From the NCBI GenBank assembly GCA_949288725.1, contig CASELF010000083.1, positions 1 to 47,872 on the forward strand: a stretch of DNA of 47,872 bases, in the 5' to 3' direction. A program made the translations under genes and the position numbers. A model generated the notes under the pieces. It worked only from the letters and a program-made list of their open reading frames with translations, made no database searches and had not been told where the DNA came from. The DNA is from an uncultured bacterium. Its GTDB lineage: Bacteria; Cyanobacteriota; Vampirovibrionia; Gastranaerophilales; Gastranaerophilaceae. Below, piece after piece: positions 9,698 through 17,605 of this stretch (positions are counted from its first letter, which is position 1; the number at the start of each line of letters is the position of its first letter).

Positions 9698-10423
9698 GTG
9701 GATAGAAAGTTATTTAAAATATTAGGATTCGGGGTTGATTCTTTTAATAAAGATGAGGCTTTGGAATATATATTACAAAATCACGGTCAGGTTATTACAA
9801 TTAATCCTGAGATGCTTATGAATGCCGCAAAATCAAAAGATTTTGCAAATGTTATAAACAATGCTGACCTTGTTATTCCGGATAGTGTTGGAGTTGAGTT
9901 GGGATTAAAAATCTTAGGACATAGAGTTCCAAGAATTCCGGGGGTTGAGTTTGGGAAGGCATTGTTGAAGTGTTGTGCTGATTCAAATAAAACAGTTGCA
10001 CTTGTTGGTGCAAAACATGAAGTTGTTGAGTTGGCGGTCAAAACTTTGAAAAATGAATTACCTAATTTAAAAATAGTATACTGGCATGATGGATATTTTT
10101 CAGATGATTCAGTTATAAAATCACAGTTGGTAGAAGCAAAACCTGATTTAATTTTAGTTGCATTGGGTTCTCCAAAACAAGAGTTTTTCAGTTTTGACTT
10201 AAAAAAACAATTGCCTGATTCTGTTATGGTAGGTCTTGGTGGTAGTTTTGATGTTTGGGCAGGTGTTGTTGAGCGTGCTCCCGAGATTTATCAAAAATTA
10301 GGCTTAGAGTGGCTTTATCGTACGGTTAAGCAGCCTCAAAGGTTTAAGAGAATATTTCCGACTTTACCGTTGTTTGTTATGAACGTTTTTATAGAAAGGG
10401 TATTTGGTAATCATGCTAAATGA
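9698..10423 (+). CDS. WecG/TagA/CpsF-family glycosyltransferase
   Basis: 241 aa, full length for the family that transfers N-acetylmannosamine(uronic acid) or related sugars to a lipid-linked acceptor on the inner face of the membrane. Family landmarks are ILGFGVDSFNKDEAL at the N-terminus, NADLVIPDSVGVELG near 55-70 with the catalytic-site Asp of the PDG-type motif, VALGSPKQEFF, GLGGSFDVWAG and the C-terminal GLEWLYRTVKQPQRFKR membrane-contact segment. The acceptor and sugar are not known here. The start is GTG with no ribosome-binding site and a -10 box seven bases upstream, which suggests a leaderless transcript. Its 3' end overlaps the next gene by 11 bases, so the genes are translationally coupled. 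Confidence 0.93.
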   Translation: MDRKLFKILGFGVDSFNKDEALEYILQNHGQVITINPEMLMNAAKSKDFANVINNADLVIPDSVGVELGLKILGHRVPRIPGVEFGKALLKCCADSNKTVALVGAKHEVVELAVKTLKNELPNLKIVYWHDGYFSDDSVIKSQLVEAKPDLILVALGSPKQEFFSFDLKKQLPDSVMVGLGGSFDVWAGVVERAPEIYQKLGLEWLYRTVKQPQRFKRIFPTLPLFVMNVFIERVFGNHAK

Positions 10424-11240
10424 GAGTGAAATAAAAGAAATTGAGCAATTATGTTTGGAAAATAGAAAAAATATATTGACAATGGTTTATACAGCAAAAT
10501 CAGGACACATTGGCGGCTCTATGTCTTCTTGTGAATTGTTGACTGTATTATTTCACAAATGTATGAAAACTGTTGTAAAGGGTGCTCTTTCTGATGAATA
10601 TGATTCTAGAGACAGGTTTGTTTTATCAAAAGGACATGTTTCTCCGGTATATTATTCTGTTCTTGCTCAGTTAGGGTATTTCCCAAAAGAGGAATTACTA
10701 ACGTTCAGGCAATTAGGCACAAGATTACAGGGGCATCCTTCTTTGTGGTGTCCTGGAGTTGAAGTTGCAACAGGATCTTTAGGGCAGGGATTATCAATGG
10801 CTTGTGGTATTGCAATGTCTTTGAAACTTGATAAAAAACCTGCAAATGTTTTTGTTTTGTTAGGTGATGGTGAACTTCAAGAGGGTAATGTTTGGGAAGC
10901 CTTTATGCAGGCACCTCACAGAAATTTAGATAACCTTATTGCAATTATTGATAGAAACAGACTTCAAATAGACGGCTCTACTGAAGATATTATGCCGTTA
11001 GATAATTTGCCTGAAAAATTGGCAGCATTTAACTGGAAAGTTATTGAAATTGACGGTCATAATATATCTGAAATTTATGATGCAATTGAAAATGCAAAGC
11101 AAGCATCTTGCCCTGTTGCAATAGTTGCAAATACAATAAAGGGTAAGGGGGTAAGTTTTATGGAAAATAATGCAGGTTGGCATGGTAAAGCCCCTTCAAA
11201 AGAAGAATACGAAAAAGCGATGGCAGAACTAAACGGGTAA
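10413..11240 (+). CDS. Transketolase, N-terminal (thiamine diphosphate-binding) half
   Basis: 275 aa covering only the first domain of transketolase. Visible motifs are SGHIGGSMSSCELL, DRFVLSKGHVSPVYYS, GHPS...GSLGQGLSMA, and the thiamine-diphosphate/Mg site GDGELQEGNVWEA near 150-162. In split transketolases the C-terminal half follows immediately. Here the next gene is a YhcH/YjgK-family protein, so the partner must be elsewhere or absent. I chose the ATG at 10413 over an upstream TTG. It lies inside the previous gene (11-base overlap) and has AAAGGG 15-16 bases before it. Its neighbours suggest a role in making a sugar precursor, but that is inference. Confidence 0.9.
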   Translation: MLNESEIKEIEQLCLENRKNILTMVYTAKSGHIGGSMSSCELLTVLFHKCMKTVVKGALSDEYDSRDRFVLSKGHVSPVYYSVLAQLGYFPKEELLTFRQLGTRLQGHPSLWCPGVEVATGSLGQGLSMACGIAMSLKLDKKPANVFVLLGDGELQEGNVWEAFMQAPHRNLDNLIAIIDRNRLQIDGSTEDIMPLDNLPEKLAAFNWKVIEIDGHNISEIYDAIENAKQASCPVAIVANTIKGKGVSFMENNAGWHGKAPSKEEYEKAMAELNG

Positions 11241-11244
11241 TTTT

Positions 11245-11691
11245 ATGATTATTGACAAGATTGCTAATATTTCAATGTATAGAATAATTCCTGATCATGT
11301 GGTTGATTTTATTAAAAATTTGCCTAAGGATGTTTCTCTTGGCAGGCATGATATATTGGATAAAGACTATGCAAATGTAGAGGTGTATGAAACTAAAAAA
11401 ATTGCAGATGGTAAGTTTGAATCTCACAATAATTATATAGATATTCAAATTTTACTTGACGGTAGTGAAAAAATTTATTATACCTCAACTGCAAATGTAT
11501 CTGTTGATATTCCGTATGATGAAAAAAGAGATATAATGTTTTATTCGGATAAAATTGATGAATACGATAGTGTCACTTTGGATGGCACAAATTTTGCAAT
11601 GATATTTCCGCATGAAGCACATGCTCCTCAAATTGCAACTAAAGAAGGGGCTTCTGAGGTTAAAAAACTTGTAGTAAAGGTCAAGGTTTAG
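11245..11691 (+). CDS. YhcH/YjgK/YiaL (DUF386) family protein
   Basis: 148 aa, the full length of this cupin-like family (related to EbgC, linked to sialic-acid and other sugar catabolism, possibly as sugar mutarotases or isomerases). Conserved elements are GRHDI near the N-terminus, the ESHNNYIDIQILLDGSEKI strand pair near 60-78, and the C-terminal FPHEAHAPQIA, whose Glu and His residues are the expected metal ligands. It begins 4 bases after the transketolase-half gene, in the same operon as the wecG-like gene. It ends only 4 bases from the convergent miaA gene, with no terminator between them. Confidence 0.92.
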   Translation: MIIDKIANISMYRIIPDHVVDFIKNLPKDVSLGRHDILDKDYANVEVYETKKIADGKFESHNNYIDIQILLDGSEKIYYTSTANVSVDIPYDEKRDIMFYSDKIDEYDSVTLDGTNFAMIFPHEAHAPQIATKEGASEVKKLVVKVKV

Positions 11692-11695
11692 TATT

Positions 11696-12586
11696 TTATT
11701 TCTTTAGTTTTTCAGGATAAACGTCCCATTCAATTTCCGGGTTTCTTCTAAACCAGGTTAATTGTCTTTTGGCATAATTTCTTGTGTTCTTTTTAAGTAA
11801 CTCAAGACTTTCTTCAAGTGAATACTTATTATCCAAGTAACCTATAATTTCTCTATAACCGATTGTATTTACAAGGTTTGGAATTCTTCCATAATTCTTC
11901 AACAGGGATTTTGTTTCTTCAATGAGTCCCATTTCAACCATCAAATCTACTCTTTTATCAATTCTTTCGTAGAGGGTTTTTCTATCAAAATTTTTTCCAA
12001 TCCATTTTATATCGTATTCGCTTTGGTTTATTCCTCTGGAATCTTTTAGTGTTTTTTTTGTTGTTTTAATGATTTCTATGGCTCTAATGATTTTCTTCCC
12101 ATCGTTTTTATCTATTGTTTCTCCTGCCTCAGGATCAAGTTCAAGAAGTTTGTTATATAAATCTTCTTTCGTATAGGTTTTTAATTCTTCACGAAGTTCT
12201 TTGTTTGCTTCGATTTGCGGAAGGTCATAGTTTTTTAATAAAATATCTATATATAACCCTGTTCCTCCCACTATTATGGGTGTTTTACCTTTAGTTGTAA
12301 TTTTATCAATAACTTGTTTTGCTTGTTGTTTATAAAGTCCTGCAGAATAGTCAAAATCTGGTTCTACAATATCAATCATATAGTGTGGAATCCCTTGCAT
12401 TTCTTCTTTTGTCGGTTTTGCGGTACCTATATTAAATCCCTTATAAACAAGTCTTGAATCTGCAGAGATAATTTCTCCGTCAAGTTTTTTTGCCAGTTCG
12501 ATAGAATACGCAGTTTTCCCGCTGGCTGTAGCACCAACAATTGCGATTACATAAGGTTTATTCTTCGTTTGTGAAGTTTCTATCAT
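11696..12586 (-). CDS. miaA: tRNA dimethylallyltransferase
   Basis: Adds a dimethylallyl group to A37 of tRNAs that read UNN codons. The P-loop GATASGKT is at residues 18-25, ISADSRLVYKGFNIGTAKP follows (Leu replaces the usual Gln in DSRQVY), then VGGTGLYI near 95 and NTIGYREI and YAKRQLTWFRR near the end. All are standard MiaA motifs. I start it at the ATG at 12586 (296 aa), because the TTG upstream adds seven non-family residues. No ribosome-binding site is visible. The start lies 29 bases inside the upstream membrane-protein gene, so translation probably relies on coupling. Confidence 0.95.
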   Translation of the reverse strand: MIETSQTKNKPYVIAIVGATASGKTAYSIELAKKLDGEIISADSRLVYKGFNIGTAKPTKEEMQGIPHYMIDIVEPDFDYSAGLYKQQAKQVIDKITTKGKTPIIVGGTGLYIDILLKNYDLPQIEANKELREELKTYTKEDLYNKLLELDPEAGETIDKNDGKKIIRAIEIIKTTKKTLKDSRGINQSEYDIKWIGKNFDRKTLYERIDKRVDLMVEMGLIEETKSLLKNYGRIPNLVNTIGYREIIGYLDNKYSLEESLELLKKNTRNYAKRQLTWFRRNPEIEWDVYPEKLKK

Positions 12587-13388
12587 AATAAGTGAATAAT
12601 AACACAACTAAGTAAACAAGAAAATAGTAGGTTATTATAAGCACGAAGAAATACATTACGGGGATAAATAATAATAAGGTATTTATAATAGATAAAATTT
12701 TCAATACTATAAACATAAATATATATAATATCAAAATATTTTTGAAGTTTTTAAATACTTTTTTTACAGAAGAAAATAGTGCCTTGAAAGCGTTTTGGGT
12801 GTTATATACAATTTCTGGTATCCATAGAACAGTTAAGAAAGTAACCAAATTTACAATAATAGATGAAGCGAAGTACCAAATTGTAAAAACCTTCATATCT
12901 GAAATATCAAGATCATTAATAAAAGAAATAAGTTCTTTGCTGGAAAGAGCCAATGAATCAAAATCTATATTCGATAAATCAATGTATCCTACATACTTTG
13001 ATATAAAGTAATTTAGAACCCAATACAGTCCGCAATAAACAATAATATAAACTGCTACAACTCCAATTATAGGGATAAAAAGTTTTCCCAAACCTCTTGG
13101 CAGAGTAAGCAGTAATTTTAAAAAATCATTTGCCCTGTCTTTTTCAAAAATATAAACTTTTTTTGATAAGGCAATTGTTTTTTTTGCCATATAAAGCCAA
13201 GAAGCAAGGAAACCACAAAACATTATAAAAAGAGTAAAAACACCCAACAAAAGTTTTTTTACATCATCAATAGAATTGAACGCAAAATTAATATACCAAC
13301 TCAATATTGATAGAAAAATAATCAACGGCGTAACCAATATGATACAATCGTTAGTTATTTTAAAACTTTCTTTGAATAATTTTAGCAT
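12558..13388 (-). CDS. Multi-pass membrane protein of unknown function
   Basis: 276 aa with about six hydrophobic segments (near residues 16-36, 45-68, 105-130, 165-190, 205-230 and 235-265) separated by short basic loops such as KKVYIFEKDRAND. No catalytic motif is visible and I do not recognise the family. The Phe/Ile/Leu-rich character and the 'glycerophosphoryl-diester/DUF-type' six-helix pattern are seen in many poorly described bacterial membrane proteins. It lies 12 bases after the CoA-activase-related gene and overlaps miaA by 29 bases, so it is part of the minus-strand run 16623-11696. Confidence 0.75.
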   Translation of the reverse strand: MLKLFKESFKITNDCIILVTPLIIFLSILSWYINFAFNSIDDVKKLLLGVFTLFIMFCGFLASWLYMAKKTIALSKKVYIFEKDRANDFLKLLLTLPRGLGKLFIPIIGVVAVYIIVYCGLYWVLNYFISKYVGYIDLSNIDFDSLALSSKELISFINDLDISDMKVFTIWYFASSIIVNLVTFLTVLWIPEIVYNTQNAFKALFSSVKKVFKNFKNILILYIFMFIVLKILSIINTLLLFIPVMYFFVLIITYYFLVYLVVLLFTYYDRNFTNEE

Positions 13389-13400
13389 ATAACCTATAAC

Positions 13401-14564
13401 CTATTGTGTAGTATCTGCGGTTTCTTTTTTTGCTTCAGAATCTTGTTGAGCGATTTTTTGTTTTCTTTTTCTTCTTCTCATCAAATCAACAAATGCCTCA
13501 ATTCTTGTGATATATCCGGCTCTTCCGGTTTGTTCATCAAGAATTAAAGGTAAAATCGGAATTTCGCAATTTTCTCTCATTGCCGGGAAAATGTTTTGTG
13601 ACATAATTTCCGGCATGCAAGTGAACGGGCTTAAATGGATAATACCGTCAATACCTCTTTCATCCGCATAAGCAACGTCAGAAACGCATTCTAAAGCATC
13701 TCCGCCAATATCTCTCATCAAGTATGGCTTAGCCAATCTGTCCGCACGTTGTAGGTGTGTTTCTCCTTTTCTAAATGCTTTTGGTATAATTGCATCTTTT
13801 AAGAAACTGCTAACTGTCAAACTTCTTCTAACTTCAACACCCATTCTGCCAAGTTCTTTTTCAATGCCTTGGTTTGAAAATTCATCGTTAACAACGTAAA
13901 TTTCTCCTGTAATATCAACGTGCAGAACTTCTTTATTAGGATTTATTTCAACTTGTTTCATTTCCGCATCAACAAGTTTGCGTGATTTTTTTAGTCCCCA
14001 GATTGTGTCATTTTCATCAATAATTTTTAATGCTTTTTTATAATGTTTTTCAGCATCGCCATGTTTAATTTCTCTTGCTCTGTAGTAAGATAATAAACTT
14101 TCTAATCTGTCTAACTCAAAAACTTTTAAAATTGCAACAAGAATTGCTCTTGTAAACAATATAGGATTATTTTTCCCGCTTGCTGCTTTTAAAAAGTCAT
14201 ACAATCCTTTTATCCCGTCATAAAGTTGTAACTCAAGGTATTTTGTATGATATCCTAAGTCGTTAAGCGCATTTTCAATACATTTACCATATTCACCCAA
14301 TCTGCAACATCCCGGAGATGTAATCATCGCAACGTAATCTGCTCCACCTTCAATTGCTTCGATAAAGTTACCTAAAATCAATTTATAAGGTAAGCAAATT
14401 GCTTCAGGAGCATGTTTTGTACCTAAAGAAAGTGCTTTTTTGCTTGTATAAGGTTCTATATAAGGTTCACAACCTATAATTCTTAATGCTGCTGCCCAAG
14501 CGTAACTAATTGTTCCCATGTGAGGAAATGATATTTTTCTTTTAACTTTTTTATTTTTTGTCAT
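13401..14564 (-). CDS. Acyl-CoA dehydratase activase-related protein (DUF2229/HgdB-like)
   Basis: 387 aa. FPHMGTISYAWAAALRIIG near the start and the cysteine motif SPGCCRLGEYGKC near 83-95 are typical of proteins related to the activators and D-components of 2-hydroxyacyl-CoA dehydratases, which use iron-sulfur clusters for difficult electron transfers. A second region, HLSPFTCMPEIMSQN near 315, carries another conserved Cys. In many anaerobes this protein is found with the ASKHA-type activase and a second large subunit. Neither is present here. Its substrate is unknown. The C-terminal ~30 residues are highly charged (RRRKRKQK...) and unlike the core. It follows gcvPB by 10 bases. Confidence 0.85.
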   Translation of the reverse strand: MTKNKKVKRKISFPHMGTISYAWAAALRIIGCEPYIEPYTSKKALSLGTKHAPEAICLPYKLILGNFIEAIEGGADYVAMITSPGCCRLGEYGKCIENALNDLGYHTKYLELQLYDGIKGLYDFLKAASGKNNPILFTRAILVAILKVFELDRLESLLSYYRAREIKHGDAEKHYKKALKIIDENDTIWGLKKSRKLVDAEMKQVEINPNKEVLHVDITGEIYVVNDEFSNQGIEKELGRMGVEVRRSLTVSSFLKDAIIPKAFRKGETHLQRADRLAKPYLMRDIGGDALECVSDVAYADERGIDGIIHLSPFTCMPEIMSQNIFPAMRENCEIPILPLILDEQTGRAGYITRIEAFVDLMRRRKRKQKIAQQDSEAKKETADTTQ

Positions 14565-14574
14565 TTTTCCATTC

Positions 14575-15996
14575 CTAGTCTGTATATTTTAAATCCGGAT
14601 GTCTTGCCGCTGTAACTTCGTCAATTTTTTTGACAGGAGTAGTGTGCGGTGCAGTTAACATTTTTTCCGGTTCTGTTTTACATTCATTTGCTATTTTTAT
14701 CATAAGTTCTACAAACTCATCCAACACTTCTTTATTTTCAGATTCTGTCGGTTCAATCATCATTGCTTCATGCACAATCAATGGGAAATAAACCGTTGGT
14801 GGATGAGCATTTCCGTCCATCATTGCTTTTGCAATATTTAATGTAGAAACACCATTTTCATGTTTTTGCCTTTCCCCTGTAATTACAAATTCGTGCATAC
14901 AAGGTTCATCATAAGGTAAGTCATAGTATTTTTTCAGTTTTTCTTTTAAATAATTAGCATTTAATACTGCATTTTCAGATGCTTTTTTCAAATTTTTGCC
15001 CATCATAAGGATATAAGCATAGGCTTTTACTAAAACTGAAAAATTACCGCAAAAATCTTTAACACTGCCAATAGAGTGTTTCACATCGTAATTTCTATAA
15101 TATTTTTTACCATCAAACTCAATAACAGGAGTAGGAAGAAAATCTTTTAGTTTTTCAACGACTCCAACAGGACCTGCTCCCGGACCGCCACCGCCATGCG
15201 GGGTTGCAAAAGTTTTGTGAAGATTCAAATGCACAACATCAAATCCCATAAGTTTAGGATTTGTATAGCCCATAATTGCATTGAAATTAGCACCGTCATA
15301 GTACAATAATGATCCATTTTCGTGCATGATTTTGGAAATTTCTTCAACCTGTTCTTCAAAAATTCCAAGTGTATTAGGGTTTGTCATCATAATAGCTGCA
15401 ACATCAGGTCCTAAAACTGATTTTAATGCTTCTATATCAACTTGCCCTTTATCATTAGACTTAATTTCAACAATATCAAATCCGCTCATTTTAGCACTAG
15501 CAGGATTTGTACCATGTGCAGAATCAGGAATAATAACTTTTGTTCTTTTTTCTCCAATGGTATCAAAATATTTTTTGATAATCATCATTCCTGTCATTTC
15601 GCCATGTGCACCGGCTGAAGGTTGAAGTGTAATAGCATCCATCCCTGTAACCTCTAAAAGTGCTTGTTGAAGTTTGTACATAAGTTCAAGTGAACCTTGT
15701 GCCATATCATCATCAAAAGACGGATGAATATTAAACCCTTCAAGGGAAGCCAATAGTTCATTAACTTTTGGATTATATTTCATAGTACACGAACCCAAAG
15801 GGTAAAAACCTTTTTCTATACAAAAATTGCGATCAGACAATTCTTTGTAGTGACGCATAACATCCAACTCGCCCAATTGAGGAAGCCCAATTTCCCCATT
15901 GCGTACGAATTCGGACGGAAGGAAATCAAGATTAAGTTTTTTATCTGTTAAATTTATTCCGTCATTCCCGTTCGTTTTTTCAAATATTGTTTTCAT
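14575..15996 (-). CDS. gcvPB: Glycine dehydrogenase (decarboxylating) subunit 2
   Basis: Subunit 2 of the split P-protein of the glycine cleavage system. This pyridoxal-phosphate enzyme decarboxylates glycine and passes the aminomethyl group to H-protein. At 473 aa it has the expected length. GSCTMKYNPKVNE near 68-80, SAHGTNPASAKM, YYDGAN and HLNLHKTFATPHGGGGPGAGP (PLP lysine in HKT) are all present. Subunit 1 (gcvPA), gcvT and gcvH are not in the window. The gene starts 3 bases after the stop codon of the sigma-factor gene, an unusual pairing. AGGGGA lies about 14 bases before the ATG, an unusually long spacing. Confidence 0.96.
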   Translation of the reverse strand: MKTIFEKTNGNDGINLTDKKLNLDFLPSEFVRNGEIGLPQLGELDVMRHYKELSDRNFCIEKGFYPLGSCTMKYNPKVNELLASLEGFNIHPSFDDDMAQGSLELMYKLQQALLEVTGMDAITLQPSAGAHGEMTGMMIIKKYFDTIGEKRTKVIIPDSAHGTNPASAKMSGFDIVEIKSNDKGQVDIEALKSVLGPDVAAIMMTNPNTLGIFEEQVEEISKIMHENGSLLYYDGANFNAIMGYTNPKLMGFDVVHLNLHKTFATPHGGGGPGAGPVGVVEKLKDFLPTPVIEFDGKKYYRNYDVKHSIGSVKDFCGNFSVLVKAYAYILMMGKNLKKASENAVLNANYLKEKLKKYYDLPYDEPCMHEFVITGERQKHENGVSTLNIAKAMMDGNAHPPTVYFPLIVHEAMMIEPTESENKEVLDEFVELMIKIANECKTEPEKMLTAPHTTPVKKIDEVTAARHPDLKYTD

Positions 15997-15999
15997 TCT

Positions 16000-16623
16000 C
16001 TATATAATCCCCTGTTTTGCCAAGTCTTTTTTTATTCTATCCAACCCCGTTTGTATAATTCTCGAAATTCTCGATTGTGAAATATTAAACTCTGTTGCTA
16101 TTTCTCTCAACTTCTTATCTTGGAAAAATTTACATTCAATAAATTCTCTTTCTCTTGGTGGCAGTTTTTTTATCGCTTCAAGAATTTCTGCTCTAAGTTC
16201 TGAAAATTCAATATTTTCTTCAGGTGTTTTATCTTTTGACTTAATCTGAGTTGGAATTTCGGTATCTTGAAGTTCATCTATTGATAAGATATTTTTATAA
16301 ACTTCTGCCCTCATCTCAACTTCATTTGTCATTTCATCTTCTTCAGATTGAGAAACTCTGTTTTTAAATGTGTACCATTTGTATCTTCTTCTAACTTCGT
16401 TTCGGATTGCCCATTTTATGGCTGTTGTTAAATATGAATTATTAAAACTTTCAGGATTACTTGACTTAAACAAAATATACAATGCGTGAGTGCCTATGTT
16501 TATAAGTTCTTCAAGTTCAATCAAGTGAGAATTTGAAAACTTTTGATATTCCACTTTCGCAATTATTTCAATTAAATCTTTGTATTTTTTAAGTTTAATA
16601 CTATCTTCAACTGACATTACCAT
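16000..16623 (-). CDS. Sigma-70 family RNA polymerase sigma factor (FliA-like candidate)
   Basis: 207 aa with two DNA-reading parts. Region 2 (about 37-85: ELEELINIGTHALYILF...TTAIKWAIRNEVRRRYKW) binds core polymerase and the -10 box. Region 4 (about 150-200: KKLPPREREFIECKFFQDKKLREIATEFNISQSRISRIIQ) is the helix-turn-helix that reads -35. A short linker (SIDELQD...) stands where FliA proteins have region 3. The layout recalls FliA/SigD/SigF-type factors, though it is slightly short. The flagellar genes and the sigma-28-type promoter in this window make a flagellar role attractive but unproven. The start has TTAGGA ahead of ATG-GTA-ATG. gcvPB follows after 3 bases. Confidence 0.9.
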   Translation of the reverse strand: MVMSVEDSIKLKKYKDLIEIIAKVEYQKFSNSHLIELEELINIGTHALYILFKSSNPESFNNSYLTTAIKWAIRNEVRRRYKWYTFKNRVSQSEEDEMTNEVEMRAEVYKNILSIDELQDTEIPTQIKSKDKTPEENIEFSELRAEILEAIKKLPPREREFIECKFFQDKKLREIATEFNISQSRISRIIQTGLDRIKKDLAKQGII

Positions 16624-16741
16624 AACGAATCCTAAAGAAAGTCTGTTTATCTACAATATAATAATATCAGAAAAATGTATATATGACCAGATGATGTAAT
16701 TTTCCTTAACAAATTTTATATTTTATGAAAAGGAGAAATAT

Positions 16742-17605
16742 ATGAAAATTTTATTTTGTACAGACGGGTCAAATATTAGTTTTAACGCTATAAAAAATTT
16801 TGTATCTTGGTGTAAAAATCCTGAGGTGGATATTTTATGTGTTATTGATTGGAGTTTTTTGCCTGATACTGTTCCTGTTGAAAATAGTGATTTCGCGGCA
16901 AGATGTACAACTTCTGCTGATAATATATTAAAAGAGGTTGAATCAAAATTGTTAAATAACGGAATAAAAACAGGTGACAAATTAAAACTTTGCGGCGCTG
17001 TTGTTGATAGTATTTTAGATGTTTGTCAAAAATCTAAATATGATTTTATTGTATTGGGTTCGCATGGCAAAAAGGGGGTTCAAAAGTGGTTAGGTTCTGT
17101 TTCTCAAGAGGTTGCGGGCGCTGTTGATATTCCTGTTTACATTTCAAAGCAGTCCAATGAGCAGAAAAATATTTTATTCACCGTAGATTCATCAGAAATA
17201 AGTGATGCTGTTGTGGATAATGCAATTGCAGCATTCAACTTTGAAAACAAAAATATATATCTTTTGACCGTATATGAAACTCCTGATTTCCTTTTTTTAG
17301 AAGGAAATATTGATTCTGATTGGATGCTTGATATTCAAAAGAAGCAAGAAACTTCATCAAGGTTATTATTAAATCGATTTGAACGTATTTTTCAATCTTA
17401 TGGACTTAATATTTCAGAAAAAGTAGTATTACAAGGGGTTCCTGCCGCTGAAATTATAAAATATTCAAAACAAAAGAATATTGATTTGATTGTTTGCGGT
17501 AATAAAAATCACAAATATCTTTCCAGATTTTTGCTTGGGTCTGTAAGTTTGAGGGTATTAGAAAATTCTGAATCAGACGTTTTAATTTTCAAAAATGTAA
17601 TCTGA
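16742..17605 (+). CDS. Tandem universal stress protein (two UspA domains)
   Basis: 287 aa made of two UspA folds, residues 1-135 and 140-287. The first has the ATP-binding signature G-S-H-G-x9-G-S (GSHGKKGVQKWLGSVSQEV). In the second the same place reads GNKNHKYLSRFLLGSVSLRV: an Asn replaces the second glycine, so nucleotide binding there may be weakened. Such proteins respond to stress or starvation in the cytoplasm. AAAGGAG stands 7 bases before the ATG. The last 24 bases overlap the end of the convergent LD-carboxypeptidase gene. Confidence 0.92.
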   Translation: MKILFCTDGSNISFNAIKNFVSWCKNPEVDILCVIDWSFLPDTVPVENSDFAARCTTSADNILKEVESKLLNNGIKTGDKLKLCGAVVDSILDVCQKSKYDFIVLGSHGKKGVQKWLGSVSQEVAGAVDIPVYISKQSNEQKNILFTVDSSEISDAVVDNAIAAFNFENKNIYLLTVYETPDFLFLEGNIDSDWMLDIQKKQETSSRLLLNRFERIFQSYGLNISEKVVLQGVPAAEIIKYSKQKNIDLIVCGNKNHKYLSRFLLGSVSLRVLENSESDVLIFKNVI

